A DNA stretch of 64,000 bases, taken from the NCBI GenBank assembly GCA_030142905.1, contig JASJOG010000539.1, positions 1-64,000 of the forward strand, given 5' to 3'. The notes below the pieces were generated by a model. It did not search any database. It was given only the letters and a program-made list of their open reading frames with translations, and was not told where the DNA came from. The translations under genes and the position numbers were made by a program. Shown piece by piece: positions 35,723 through 48,412 of the stretch (within the stretch, counting starts at the first letter, position 1; each line of letters starts with the position of its first letter). The DNA comes from Heliopora coerulea (taxonomy: Eukaryota > Cnidaria > Anthozoa > Scleralcyonacea > Helioporidae).

Positions 35723-36406
35723 GTAAATAATTACCTCGAAATTATTTTCAGGATCAGTCACTGAACTGTATATAACAAGAAGGCACACTTCACTTAATAA
35801 TTGCACCAAAAAGTGAAGCCAGATATGGTGGGAATGGAGGCCTTTTTGACATCAATTCCAGTCTCCCACGCGGTCATATTAGACATCAATTTTAATCGTC
35901 TCCATCGCATTTTGTCTTCTTATTGAGAAAATTTTCGAAATGAATGTAAAACAACACAAAATAGAAATTTCCCCAGAAACAAGTCCGTTCAAAAACTTTA
36001 AACATTTCAAGAAACTTTAACTGTGGTATTTCAAAGAAAACTAATGCCGAAACTAAGAATAAATAGCGAAAATAGTTGATTTGAAAACTTCAGTTTTAAA
36101 AAAACAATAGGGACAGCATTTTTATCCATTAAAATAGTATTTCGGCAATTTTAACATATCCGTTATTAAATACATATTCTTGAAAGAATAATAGAAGTTT
36201 GTCTCTTTTTCTTTGGCTATATAAGGTTGGCAAAACACGATTTGGCGTTTCATCGCTATGAAAGGACTAAGACTTACTTCCAACATAACCTCGTAGGAAA
36301 CTAAAACTGGCATCCTGAAAGGATTTCGTCCTCCATCGTGGCTGCACTTTTTGATTTGACTTCACTATTTGATTCCAATTATAAGAACGTTCATTGGAGG
36401 GGGCGA

Positions 36407-36505
36407 TTAACTCTTTCCCGGCGGGAGCTCTTCCCTTGACAAATAAATCATCTGGCGTTAGCCAGAGTAAAATAATAAGTCTTATCCCGCCGTGAAAGAG
36501 TTAAC
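36407..36505. mobile_element. Short palindromic MITE, copy 3
   Basis: ttaactctttcccggcggga at the left and tcccgccgtgaaagagttaa at the right are inverted over about 20 bp. The centre holds ctggcgttagccag, a 5-bp stem with loop GTTA. Confidence 0.65.
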
Positions 36506-37743
36506 GCGCCGCGGGGTCCCAGGTTAAAGTTTATTGTCCAATAGATTACCGAGGATCATTATCACCCTCGCAGCACAAGATAAACTTGCGACAGAAATCA
36601 ATTTTCTGGTCTGGCTACATACACTAGGATTTCCCAAAATGTCCAATCAAACTAGTCTAAATATTATTACCAGCGTTCGTTTTACGACTGTTAGTAAGAG
36701 TCTTTCATTAAACTCGCCTTTACTCAAAGTTCTAAAAAACGTAATGCATTCCAAGAAAGTTCTTAAAAAATTTCACGACTGTGAATGGCATTTCGTGTAT
36801 TTGGGGACAACATATGATTGGGAGTTTACTCATTTCATTTGATTTTTGTTTTATCGGTCATGAACTTCAGCATTTCAAAGCTTGGGTAGTCATAGGGAGC
36901 GTAACTAGTGGAGCAAGTAACCCAGTTCAGTCCGCCCCTGTTTCTGTGGTTTCATGACAAGAAAATTTAAACCTATATTGAAGTCACTAAAGTCAACTAA
37001 AAATTATTATACCAGTGCGGATTTTTTCACACCTTTAGCTGATCCCCGAGTGTTGAGCTGATAACTCAACCACACTACTAATATCTTAGGAGGCTTTGGT
37101 GATTTTGATTTACTCTGACATTTTGTATTTGTATGACCAATATAAAAAGGTCTATTTTTAATTGAAAAACTTACAGCGAGGGTATACGAACACTTTGTGA
37201 TACATTACGTGTTCGATGCCAAATTTTGGCAACCTGTTGGTCGGCATCATTTTGGGGCAATCTTCCTCACTAATATCCTATTGGAAAGAGATCTCCATTT
37301 CCTCCTCCTGACAGGCAAAGGAACCTCTGCAACAAAGTGTTCCGTTCTGTCACCAGTCGCCATCCACAGCCATGCACGAATGATGTGAGTTAGTAGGGCC
37401 GATTGAACGAAGCCCGGATAGCTTATCCTGCGAATAAGTCTGTGCAAATGAACAGTGCTATCACTGTTTTGAACAGTGGAACCAGAACTGTAGCCATTGA
37501 ATCACGAGTTATCCTCCTTACTGTGATATTCGACGGTTAAAATTTAAGTTGTTATTTTCAAAGCATGAGTAGCGTTATTCACTCGCTAGAACTTGTCCGA
37601 CAAATAAGCTAAGAGGGGCTTTGTACAACCTGTCAGTCGCTTATTACTAGCCTGTATGCAGTATCGACTGGCGGGAAAGAGAAAATTGTTTTCTGATTGT
37701 CACTGTATATTGCATGAATTTTTCTATTTTTAACTGAAACTAG

Positions 37744-37797
37744 GGAGATCCGGGAATAGAAGGACCACCAGGGATGCCCGGAGGTGATGGAGATTCT
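37744..37797 (+). CDS. Collagen helix exon 29 (54 bp)
   Basis: Encodes GDPGIEGPPGMPGGDGDS. Acceptor gaaactag, donor gtaagt. Vertebrate exon 33 position; all its charged residues are acidic. Confidence 0.93.
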
Positions 37798-37942
37798 GTA
37801 AGTGTTGAAATACTTATTACTTTCACATTTAGTAAAATAAATAAATTTCGAGGAATTCTAGAAATTCAAATTGCAAATAAATTCTAAGTTCAACCTTTCT
37901 AAAACACTTACGAGTGCCCATGATCAAGGACAGCAGAAGAAA

Positions 37943-37957
37943 GGGGGGGGGGGGGGG
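37943..37957. repeat. Poly-G run (15 G)
   Basis: Uninterrupted G15 in an otherwise AT-rich intron; length-unstable in sequencing. Confidence 0.9.
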
Positions 37958-38825
37958 AACGCTGACCTTACCCTGTCGTGTATAACTATAAACGTTGCAA
38001 CTTAAACATGTTTGATGGGTAAGTGTTTTCATTCCATCATGCAAAAAGGAAAGCAGACTCGTAATGTCCACGTGCTTCTTTGTTACGCGGCGGCTCGGCA
38101 AAGAACGAATCCGATCTCAAATTTTGTAGCAATTTTAAAATTACCAGCCGAAGCAACATCCCACTTTGTTTCACGAGAATTCTTAAAATGACTATCTGGA
38201 AGCTAAGAGGCCGTCTCTACTGGAGCAGACCAGGCACTCTTGAATGCAAAATAATTTTCGTTGAGATGTGAGCCCAAATACGTTTTAATTATTTAGCTTA
38301 ATTCCCCGCGTACATCCATCACAAGTCCGAAAAAAAATATCTGAACTTTGAAAATAATCTAACGTTTGAGCTCTCCCTTTGGCATTGAAAATCTTCCGGT
38401 TAGAGTGAATAAAAGAAGGCCGTATGCGGACAGAAAGAAGTTGATCTGGTATGGTGTTTCAGAACTCAAAGTTCGAGATACAACATTGCAATAGAACATT
38501 CGTTTTCGTAGGCTACGTGGACTTGGTTGCGTTAAAAAAATTAAATTAAAAAAGTCGGTGAACTCTATTAACCCCGAGCTTATTACGATTACAATATTTA
38601 CGATTATCATGATCTCTCATCAAGGAATAGTAGGATAGTTGATTTTTTTTAACATTCTAATAACTGTTTGTTTGGCATAGATGTGACCTATGTCATTGGA
38701 TATATCCAAGACAAATTTCCTATTTTTCCTTGAACAATCCGTCTCTCGGTATAAATTAGAAGAGAGCCCTTTTGAGGAATATGAATGGCCTATCTCATCT
38801 TTTCCTCCTTTTTTTTTAATTTCAG

Positions 38826-38879
38826 GGTGCAGATGGATTACCCGGACCCGCAGGTTCTCCTGGACCGAAGGGAGAAAAG
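38826..38879 (+). CDS. Collagen helix exon 30 (54 bp)
   Basis: Encodes GADGLPGPAGSPGPKGEK. The acceptor aatttcag follows a T-run; donor gttttg is weak. Contains PKGEK, a Lys-Gly-Glu pattern known to stabilise triple helices. Vertebrate exon 34 position. Confidence 0.91.
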
Positions 38880-39286
38880 GTTTTGCATTAAGAATTAACA
38901 ACAGTACCATATTCTCATTTTATATCGCTTCTGACTAACTTTAAAAATATTTAAGAAAATTTGAACAAGTCGTTCATGCCATAACTCGCAATGAACTTCA
39001 ATATTATAACAATTATATTGAAAGACTATAAAAATTGCTTTTTGTGAATGTTCTTGATTAAATTATTCATTCCGGTAAATTAGTTATAACATTTCTCTCG
39101 TGTACTTTTACTCAAGCGTGAGGATATGACACAGAAATAAATTTCAAACCACAAATATATGCTCGTATTGTTATGTCCATTTTTGTTTTGTAAGCTGTTT
39201 AGCATAGTCTAGGCCCAATAAAGACATAATCTGGAGGAAATTTAAACAAATTCTTTAGTTTCTGAGACTTTTGTTTTATTCTTTAG

Positions 39287-39340
39287 GGTGATGACGGTGT
39301 TCGTGGGATTCTTGGTGAACAAGGAAAAATCGGTGCCCCG
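39287..39340 (+). CDS. Collagen helix exon 31 (54 bp)
   Basis: Encodes GDDGVRGILGEQGKIGAP. Acceptor attctttag, donor gtgggt. Vertebrate exon 35 position. The following intron is 88 bp. Confidence 0.92.
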
Positions 39341-39428
39341 GTGGGTTTTTGTTTAAAATGATGTCATATCCCAGGTCGCTTGCTTTATTGCCGTATGATT
39401 ACTCATTGGTTTTCATGTATTCCATTAG

Positions 39429-39482
39429 GGTCCTAAAGGATTGACTGGTACACCTGGCCCAGCTGGAACATCTGGTATTACT
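39429..39482 (+). CDS. Collagen helix exon 32 (54 bp)
   Basis: Encodes GPKGLTGTPGPAGTSGIT. Acceptor ttccattag, donor gtacgt. Vertebrate exon 36 position. Confidence 0.93.
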
Positions 39483-41988
39483 GTACGTTTGGGGAAGGGT
39501 GACAGACAAACTGTTTTACTAAATGCATTGAATTTGTGTTACAACTGGAAGGTAGATTTCCTAGTGAAGAATGAAGCATAAAATGGCAGACAATCTTGTT
39601 CTCATAGTCTTCCAGCTTAGTTGGGGGAAAGGGAAAGATTGCAGGAAAATCCAAATGTTTTGATTTACTAGAGGTAGATAATCCTGAAGTACCGAAAGTC
39701 ATTGGATCCTAAAGCAAACTCAGAGGTTGACAATGATAAAATGAATACTACCGCCAGTATTTTGAATATGTTTTGAATGTATTTAGCCCCACGCATATTA
39801 TAATGGAGCACATTTTCCTGAAACTGGTCTGTTTTCGTCAAGATATCTACGATTGATTGTCCAGGGGGCAGTGGAAACTTTAAAAATAGTTGCAATGCTA
39901 AGCAAATTGCACGAAACATCGCCATCTCGGTTACAAATGAAAAACATAGAAGGACAGAAGAATTGAAAACGTATATTTTGACTAACGTTTCGTCACTACT
40001 CGGTACAACACTAGAATTTTAGGCTAACAATATTAAATGACAAGTAAAGAGTAAAAGAAATGGATAGAGGATAATTATTGGCAACGTAAAATTAGAACAG
40101 ACAATTTAGTAACACAGAACAAACATCCCCATTAAGAACGGATTCAGGCCATCCGTAGCAGTAGTACCGAAGTCGATGACGATGAGGACGATATTTGGAA
40201 GCCAGAAAATAAATGGGATGACCAATTTCAATGTGGTGAACAGGGGGGATTAACTTTCTTCTAACATTTTTAGGGCGAGATCCCTATATAATCTGAAATG
40301 CATGTGTGTAAGTGTATTACAAGGTGCAGAAGAAACCTTGGTCATAGTAAACACGATTGAGACTAGTAGCGAATTATTGCCAGGTTAATTTGTTTGTTTG
40401 TTTGTTTGCTTGCTTGCTTGTTTATTTATTTGTGTTTGAGTACTGGTTGGACCAACATAAAATGCCTTATTGCATTGACACGTAAACAAATACATTAAGT
40501 GCAATTTCAGGCTTTCAGGGATCTTGTCCTTGAAAGGAAAAAAGAGCCAAGGCGAATGGAGAGGCGGAAAACAGAGCGCAATGAAATACGAGGTAAGGCA
40601 GGCAATCCCAGTTCAGTAAGTTGAGAACGGATTTGTAAACCATGAGAGTCAATATTCGGTAAAGAGAAATAAATTAAAACTTAAGGATCAATAGAAGTTT
40701 TAAGACAAGGCGAAGAGAATTTTCATTTAAAAAATATTCATCCAAACCAAATATCCACAGCTTGGATGGAAAATGTGCATGGAAATTTATTTCTTGACAA
40801 GTTATCGTCTGCCTCTCCTCATACCTTACTGCGCTCTGTTTTCTGTCTTCCTTTGGCTCTTATTTTCCTTTTAAAGGACAGGATGCTGTAGGGCGTGTTG
40901 ACCAAATCAGCCGACAGTTACGCACATGCATTTCTGATCATACCGGGATCTCACCCTTCAAAGGTTACGAAAGAGCTAATCCCTCCCCCACTAACATCCT
41001 TTTTCATTACAGTGAAACTGGTCATCCTATTTGTTTCTCTAACTTTAAATTATTGTCCTGATTGTCATCTTATTCTGAACTACTTCTTTCAGAAAGCCTT
41101 CTTACCAATAAATCGAGTCCCGTTCTTAACCATATTGGAATATTGGTTCACCTTACAGTTGGTTATCTCTAGGCCATCACTTGGAAATATATCACCTAAC
41201 TTGTGATTTACTATTGTTAGTCTTGCTTCACTTTTTCGAGCAATTTAGAATGAAATCAGCCTTCCAATTGTAAGAAAAGGTTTAGTGATTGCAAATGATT
41301 ATATTAAGATTTTTTCGTGATGGTGTAGATGTGGTGGCATGTTGTTAATAGGTAAATCAATGTGTAATCTCCCAAACTGTTGTATTGTAAAAAGTCTCTG
41401 GAAGACCTGACAGGAATCGAGTCCTTTACTTCGTTGCAGCAGGAATATATATATAGATATTTGATATCTTGACATTCGTAAATTAGATGTACATATGGCA
41501 CACCATATGTCACACAAACTAAAGTCAAATGATTTAGTCACGCTCCTTTGCCTTAGCAACATTTTCAATTTTTACCTCGTTCTTACTTGTTCACGTGTTC
41601 TAATTTAAAAATACGTTACACATAGGCAACAAAATGTTTTTAAAGATAGATACTGTCAATTATTTTTTCGATCAGAATTTTGAGCTGGGTTCTTTTTTGT
41701 ATTTCGACTTCGTAACCCGCTTTTTAAATCTTTGCCTGCCATCGTTAAGGACGAGTTACAGGCAAATGACTTTCGCTCACCTTGTGAGTCAGTTTTGTTA
41801 ATTTGTCAGGGCGTCTCATCGGCAATGAGAGGGTGGCAAATTGGATTCCGTTCGAAGTTCAAAAAAAGTTTCTAATCATCTTCGCAACATTTGCGTCAAT
41901 CCATATATATTTAACGGCCAGCAGTATTCCTAATCTTAATGTTTGCGCTCAATTCTAACTTTACACACGGACCCTCTCTTGAGAACAG
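39483..41988. other. Intron 32 (2.5 kb)
   Basis: At 39985 the - strand shows gtgacgaaacgttagtc, a weak GAAACGT relic like those in the foldbacks. A (TTTG)n/(CTTG)n tract lies at 40390-40430. Nothing else recognised. Confidence 0.4.
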
Positions 41989-42042
41989 GGACCACCGGGA
42001 TCCCATGGAGGAGCAGGGGAAATAGGACCTCGTGGAACGAAG
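41989..42042 (+). CDS. Collagen helix exon 33 (54 bp)
   Basis: Encodes GPPGSHGGAGEIGPRGTK. Acceptor gagaacag, donor gtgaga. First half of the vertebrate exon 37 unit. Confidence 0.92.
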
Positions 42043-42192
42043 GTGAGACAACTGTCGTTGCCGTTTGGTTGCTGGTGGAAAATATTTTATTTGCGTACAA
42101 ATATAAAAAGCACTACGGTGTAGTGTAAATCTCAGTGTGTTAGAAATTTTATTATATTAACTATTCCAAGACCTTTTCATTGGGTTATTTAG

Positions 42193-42246
42193 GGAGATTC
42201 TGGTATTCCTGGAACTCGTGGTTTGCCTGGACCTGCAGGAGAATTT
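42193..42246 (+). CDS. Collagen helix exon 34 (54 bp)
   Basis: Encodes GDSGIPGTRGLPGPAGEF. Acceptor gttatttag, donor gtaaga. Second half of the vertebrate exon 37 unit. The next intron contains a 15-bp minisatellite. Confidence 0.93.
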
Positions 42247-42339
42247 GTAAGAATATTTTTTAGACAAAATTCATATTTCCCTAGGTTAATTTAGAATATC
42301 TTTATGTCTACTTTTATGGATAGTACTGTCTTGATTGAT

Positions 42340-42800
42340 AAACCTAATACTCCTGTTGTTGACGTAGCTTTTGCTGTTGTTTTTGCTGTTGCTGTTGTTG
42401 TTCTTGCTGTTAGTATTGTTGTGGTTGTTGTTGCTAGCATTGTTGTTATTATAGTTGTTACTAGTATTGCTGTAGTTTTTGTTTTTAGTTTTGGTGGTGA
42501 TGTTGTTGTTGTTGTTGTTTTTGTTGTTTTTGTTGTTGTTGTTTTTGTTGTTGTTTTTGTTGTGTTGTTGTTTTTGTTGTTGTTGTTTTTGTTGTTGTTG
42601 TTTTTGTTGTTGTTGTTTTTGTTGTTGTTGTTTTTGTTGTTGTTGTTTTTGTTGTTGTTGTTTTTGTTGTTGTTGTTTTTGTTGTTGTTGTTTTTGTTGT
42701 TGTTGTTTTTGTTGTTGTTGTTTTTGTTGTTGTTGTTTTTGTTGTTGTTGTTTTTGTTGTTGTTTTTGATGTTTTTGAAGTTTTTGTTTTTATTGCTTGC
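42340..42800. repeat. GTT-rich tract with 15-bp minisatellite
   Basis: Between about 42571 and 42762 the unit tttttgttgttgttg repeats without visible error, four units per 60 bp (about 12-13 units), flanked by looser (GTT)n. Source of artificial Leu/Phe, Cys or Asn/Lys open frames. Confidence 0.95.
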
Positions 42801-43513
42801 TATTGCTGTTGCTATTATTGCTGTTGTAGTTGTTGTGGTTTTCATTGCTGTTACTTCCACCGATTTCTTCTATTGCTGTTTTTGTGATTACTGTTAGCTT
42901 GTTTTGGGTAGTAACACGTGAACTTTTTTTGTGGATACACCTCTTTAATTATTTCATTATTGCTCTACGTTTGAACTGTTTAATGGATCTTTATCCGAAC
43001 AAAAGCTCTGCAATAAATTATGAACCTGGTCAGTCGTATAATGTTGTCCTTTAGTAGCTTGTGGTAAAATTACGAATAGAGATCAAATGAAAGCTGTACG
43101 ATTTCGACTAAGAGGTAACACAATGCAGAAAAAAAGGCAATTGACTGTCAAAAACATGATAGTTCTACTACTGTATGATTAACATCATCAAATATTGTTA
43201 TGAGCAGAAACTTTGATGAAAGCTCAAACATTCTAATAAAATTTTATAGTTGTTGAAAATTGGACTTATTTGATATCTGTTCATCATTTTAATTAACCCG
43301 GTGTTCGCTAAAAATCTTCACTTGTGCCTCAATCATAACCAAACAAACATTCAAGGGAATGTCAGGTGTTCTTTATATTTATACTTCTCCATCCGTATCA
43401 GTGCAGATTTTCAGGATTGCCTTGCGGTTAAATTCCAACAAATCTTCTGTATTAGGCTAGTTTTCAACTTACCTGTACGTCGTTCTAAATGCACCAATTT
43501 CATCCTCATTTAG

Positions 43514-43567
43514 GGTGAATTTGGTCCTGCAGGAAGTCCTGGAAGCCGAGGAGAAAGGGGGTTAAGA
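43514..43567 (+). CDS. Collagen helix exon 35 (54 bp)
   Basis: Encodes GEFGPAGSPGSRGERGLR. Acceptor ctcatttag, donor gtgagt. Vertebrate exon 38 position. Confidence 0.93.
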
Positions 43568-43756
43568 GTGAGTTGATTTTTCCCAGGATGCTTCGATTTC
43601 ATTCTTTAACTTGTTCATCCACGTTAAAAACTGCTGGCTGGATTCTAAAAAAAACTATCTGAGTTTAAAGTTTAAACAGCGGAATTAAAAAAAAGTAATA
43701 TTGAACAGGAGAGATTTCATTGCGTATTCATTGATGAAGATGATTTTCAATTGAAG

Positions 43757-43810
43757 GGTGCGACAGGACGGCAAGGACCAGTGGGACCTCCAGGATACCA
43801 GGGAGCTGCG
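43757..43810 (+). CDS. Collagen helix exon 36 (54 bp)
   Basis: Encodes GATGRQGPVGPPGYQGAA. The acceptor caattgaag is purine-rich; donor gtgagt. Vertebrate exon 39 position. Confidence 0.92.
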
Positions 43811-44239
43811 GTGAGTTGAATGTGGGGTATTTTTAAAAGAAATATTGCGAATGCAAAATTTTCATACGAAACTATACGTTATTTTAAAGACACCACAGCA
43901 ATCTGACCTGTAAATATATATGAAGAAAAAATATGTTTATTTGTAAATTGATACTAAAAATTAATCTATTATTATTATTGAGGAAAGTCAGCTCATAGGA
44001 ACCAAAGAGGTCGTTTAGCCCAAATTACCATATTATGCCAAAGTGGGCACATGTCCCATAAATTATAGTGGTATGGCAATCACAAAGTGAAAAACATCGT
44101 GAGTAGTTAATGCCATTTTACACCACAGTCTCACATACACAATTCCGTTGGTTGGGCATGGTCTAGGGCTGGTGCTTTGCACCTATAAATCATGAAACTT
44201 CCTCAATAACCATCGCACTTCCTCTCAGACTATTCTAAG

Positions 44240-44560
44240 GGTCTGTTCCGCAAATCCGACCAATTAAGGCAAGCCAGACGCCAGTCCAATAGCTGAAGTT
44301 GGATAATGTGATCTATTTTGTTCTTAGACTAGGAGAGTTCCTTTCAGACACGTAAGTGTCCTGGGCTCACTCAACCATTTAAGGTAAAGGACATCAGGAC
44401 AGTCAGAAGGATTTACTAGTCCTTGGGCTAACAGGGAAGGTTTGCCAACACCTTAGGTGAGGTTACTTACCACTGACGGCCAATTAAGGCAAGCAGTGGC
44501 TTTCAGTCACCCGTTTACCCAGCTGGCAAGGCAGGGGCGCCAAAACATCTTGCCTACCTT
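44240..44560. repeat. 850-bp repeat family, diverged partial copy
   Basis: Shares ccttgggctaacagggaagg, aattaaggcaagc and cccagctggcaaggcaggggcgcc with the copies at 26.4 and 44.8 kb. Confidence 0.6.
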
Positions 44561-44808
44561 TTATGTACTTTTGGCTCGAAACAAAAATACATGGTAAACA
44601 GCCACCAGGTAACTCACTGCAAAGCTACTTGTTTTTGGTCACCAAATTATCTTTCGGCAAAACAGTTGTCCACTTCAGTGTTTCTCACTTCGAGAGTGAT
44701 TTGTGCATGATGACCTTCATCGTATTCGACCAGTAATGCTTTCATCAGGATTTTAAAACCTCTTAAGGAAGTTTAAAGTCGTCTTTGCGTAAATTTACCG
44801 TCGAACCG

Positions 44809-44810
<2 letters not shown>

Positions 44811-44849
<39 letters not shown>

Positions 44850-45735
44850 AACTCGCACACCACCCAACTAAGGACAGTGGAAGGGGTCTCAGTCTGCTAC
44901 GGGCTCCCAGCATCCCTCCAGGTAAGGCCGCAATAGACATTGCACATTTCAGGGAACTTGTGGGGAAAGGAAATTTTACCATTAAAATGGATTTTAAGAA
45001 ACACCCACAAGGCCAGCCCTTACTCGCCCAACTTATCCAGTCAGGAAGGAGTAAGGGATGTACAGCCCTTTAAAGTCCCTGAAAGTACTCCCCAATGCGT
45101 ATATCCAGTTTGATCTTAACAGTACACTCTTGCACTTCCAACTAGTTAAGGTCAGTTTAGGCGTGCCACTGCAATGGTTAAGTCTGAATATTGTTTTATT
45201 CTTAGACTAGTGCAGATCTGTTTCAACATTTAAGGCTGGTTTATCCTCAACCAACTAAGGTCAGGGGCATCAGCCTGCTGTACAGATTTTCGTCTAGTCC
45301 TTGGGCTAACAGGGCAGGTTTGCCAACACCTGAAGGTAGTGTACTTGCAGCTACCAGCCAATTAAGGCAAGCCGAGGCTTTCGGCTACCTGTCTACCCAG
45401 CTGGCAAGGCAGGGACGCCACTCCCTAGGTCATCTCATCAAGGCCTGCTCGTTTTATGGAGGTCACTGGCTCCGAATCAATGTCCTGCCTACCTACTTCT
45501 GGTTTTATGTCAGAGTTTCCTTCTTCTAGATAAGTTGCCATCCAAGGCTAAAGAGTCTTATCTACCCTTGGCTAAGGGGTTGCTGGCACTTGTCAAAGGT
45601 GCCACCCCGGACTCTGGTGGGCAGGACCGTCCACATTCCCGTAGTAGGCTGAAGCTGTGCTTGTCCTACTCCAGTGCCCAAATTATTATTATTATTGTTA
45701 TTGTTATTATTGTTATCATTATTATTATTATTATT
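44811..45735. repeat. 850-bp interspersed repeat, copy 2, flanked by (ATT)n
   Basis: (ATT)n at 44811-44847, body 44848-45680 matching 26396-27240 closely, then a second ATT-rich tract at 45680-45735. Confidence 0.7.
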
Positions 45736-46322
45736 AACATATTTATGCAGGATAGCCATTTCAGTTATAAAAACTGCTATCAATATGGGTCCTGTAAATC
45801 TAAGATATTCTTACTGAACTAGTTTTACATACTATCCATAATAGATACCAGTTCTTCGTGTATACAATCTAGCTAGCCATACTAACTTGTACAGGCAAAC
45901 TCAGCCCTAGCACAGAATCATGGGTTCTAAGGTAAAGTACCAAAGAAAAACTTAATTGGTTACCGTCACAGATTAAGTTTCATTTGAATTTCGTGGTGAT
46001 TACTTATGAATCCCTTCTCAGTCCGCACTCGCTGATTTGGATTGTAAAGTGATATTTGGTTCCGCTGGCAAGGGCGTAATTTACTGGGGATTGTGAGCGG
46101 TTAAAACATGCCACTTGTGTATAAAAACATTGGTTTTGTCGGGAAATTTGTGCGAGGGAACGCTGGCATTATCGAGTAGTTTGTCCAAAGGTTTTTGACG
46201 ATTTTGTTCGGTGAAGCATTTCCAAGCGTATTCAGTAGTGAAAATTCGAAGGAAGATAATAATTACAAAACCATGTAGCTCCTTCAAAATACGTGCGACA
46301 GAGGTACCAGGCGGGAATCGTA

Positions 46323-46660
46323 AACGAAGAAGAAATAATAAAGCCCAGCAAAAAACACGCAAAATAGGCATATTTAAAGGTTTATGGTATAATTCTAATG
46401 TTTCGTTACTGCACGCAACATCTTCAAAGAATGAATAACTTATATTACAAGGTGATAAATATTGTAGTGGTTATGTTACATGATATGTATTAACGATGTA
46501 ACATAACCACTATAATATTTATCACCTTGTAATATAAGTTATTCATTCTCTGAGGATGTTGCGTGCAGCAACGAAACGTTAGAATTATACTATAAACCTT
46601 TAAATATGCCTATTTTGTGTGTTTTTTGCTGGGCTTTATTATTTCTTCTTCGTTCATGTA
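46323..46660. mobile_element. Large palindrome with hammerhead-like core
   Basis: Arms of about 160 bp around an 18-base centre (46478-46495). On + the right arm carries ctgaggatgttgcgtgcagc followed by aacgaaacgtta: a CUGANGA-type box, a 5-bp stem II (gttgc/gcaac) and GAAAC. Stem III is not clear. Confidence 0.65.
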
Positions 46661-47682
46661 GCTCCTGTATAGCTTTGTCCCCCTCGCCCGTGCCCAGTCA
46701 ACCACTGAAAATGAGAATAAAGTAGGTCTTTGATAAGAGAGTAAGTGGGCTATAAATGTCAGCCCAGGATTTCTTTTAAAACCATGCCCTTTTTGTTGGG
46801 CACTTTTTGTTTATTTTGTTTTGCATATATTCTTGTGAGGGGGAAAAAACTTTAACGCTTATCCATTGTTTATATTCCGGTTACTTCCCCTCCAGCCTGA
46901 TGCGGACAGTGGTCTTCCTCATTAATTTTGTGATGGTTTTGATACTTAGTTATGACTGCATTTCGGAACATTATTAGTCGAGCATAAACATTTTAATTTG
47001 AGTATTTTAATTTTATTTTGTTATTTTTGTTTTGTTGTGGTTAAGTCCACGCATGTCCTTGAAACGTTCTCTAAAGGCTAGTTTACTTCAAAGTGTACAA
47101 GCTAAAAAACCCAAAGTTTTTTATTGTCTTTAAGAGAAAGCAATTGTATAAAAATATGTTTTCACATTTTGTCCATAACATTTGAATTTCGCATATTAAA
47201 GCTACGTTTATAGTCTATGACCTGAACCTCAGTCCACCATCTTGGTTCAAATTTTTGTAAGTGCTGCGTCGCTACCTGAGAGTTCAGCCATCTAATTCGA
47301 TTTGCGGTCTATTTCTATTGGAAACGACAGCATTGATGTACTGTTCAATTTATGGATGCATTAGTGATGGTAAAATAGTTTCCGCCCCTTCAACTTAGTT
47401 TATTTAATTCCCGTTCGATAAAATTTGGAAGAATTCAAAGGAAAATAAGCTTGTCACGTCACTCGACCTTACTATGAGTTGAAGCAAGATGGTGGGCGAT
47501 AGTCGGAGTTTTTTCCGTATATGCGACGTATTTTTTAACAAAACACGATTAAATTTCTCGGGTTGTATTCCAAACCACTTTCGTTTGTCAGAAAGTCGTA
47601 ACTTTGCAATCAATTTTTGTTACTGATATCTAAATCATTAATTTTGATAAATCAAAATTAATTCTTCCTTTTCTTTCATAAG

Positions 47683-47736
47683 GGTGCTCGGGGCGATCGA
47701 GGTGGTGAAGGAGATTCTGGATCGCTGGGGAAGAAG
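47683..47736 (+). CDS. Collagen helix exon 37 (54 bp)
   Basis: Encodes GARGDRGGEGDSGSLGKK; no proline. Acceptor ctttcataag, donor gtaatg. First third of the 162-bp vertebrate exon 40. Confidence 0.92.
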
Positions 47737-47928
47737 GTAATGAAGATCCTTACATATAGAAATGTTAGAAAATGTTTAATAATTGATAGTCTGCTCTCTT
47801 TGAATACGTGCATCTCTATCCGGGTATTCTGCGTGTCTTGCACAGATTGGTCCTTAAAAATCATGACAAATTTGTTGGAACAAAACGGATATACAAGTCA
47901 TTATCTCTCGCGTCTCCCTTATCAATGT

Positions 47929-48115
47929 TGTTGTACAAAAAAGGGAAGCTCGCAGTCTCTATGTGAATCGCTTATTGTGTTCGTCCATATGGAAACAACA
48001 TTGAGAGGGGGGGAGCGGGGATTAAATTCATCATGCTTATCTTGCATGCATTTACATGCAAGTAAACTTTTTAAACTGTTCCAAATGAATTTGTCTATAA
48101 TTGTAGTTTGTCGGA
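47929..48115. repeat. Interspersed repeat, copy 1
   Basis: tccatatggaaacaacattg and the following attaaattcatca ... taaactttttaaa recur at 63257-63400 with substitutions. Confidence 0.5.
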
Positions 48116-48412
48116 ATTGGAGGGCAGGGCAAAATCGCCGCCAATGTTAACGAATAGAGGGCATCCCCCGCCAAATATTTGTCCTGTAGTGAGCTCAAAA
48201 ACATGTGTATGCGCCCGAATATAAAATTGTTTCCGAGTCGCCGGTTTCCAAAACAGGTAAAATGACTAATTGAAAACGGGATAAGAAACAGATTGTATTT
48301 GTGTGTTTTTAAAGTAACAAGTAAGCTTCAATTTTTGATGTGATCGTTTATTTTACGTGCAAATTTCAGTATAACGTGCCCTTTCCTATTCACTGTTCTT
48401 CTGTAATTTTAG

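Noticed and set aside
42304..42897. Open frames of 197 and 189 codons (Leu/Phe/Val and Asn/Lys/Thr)
   Set aside because: Translation of the 15-bp minisatellite and GTT tract inside intron 34.
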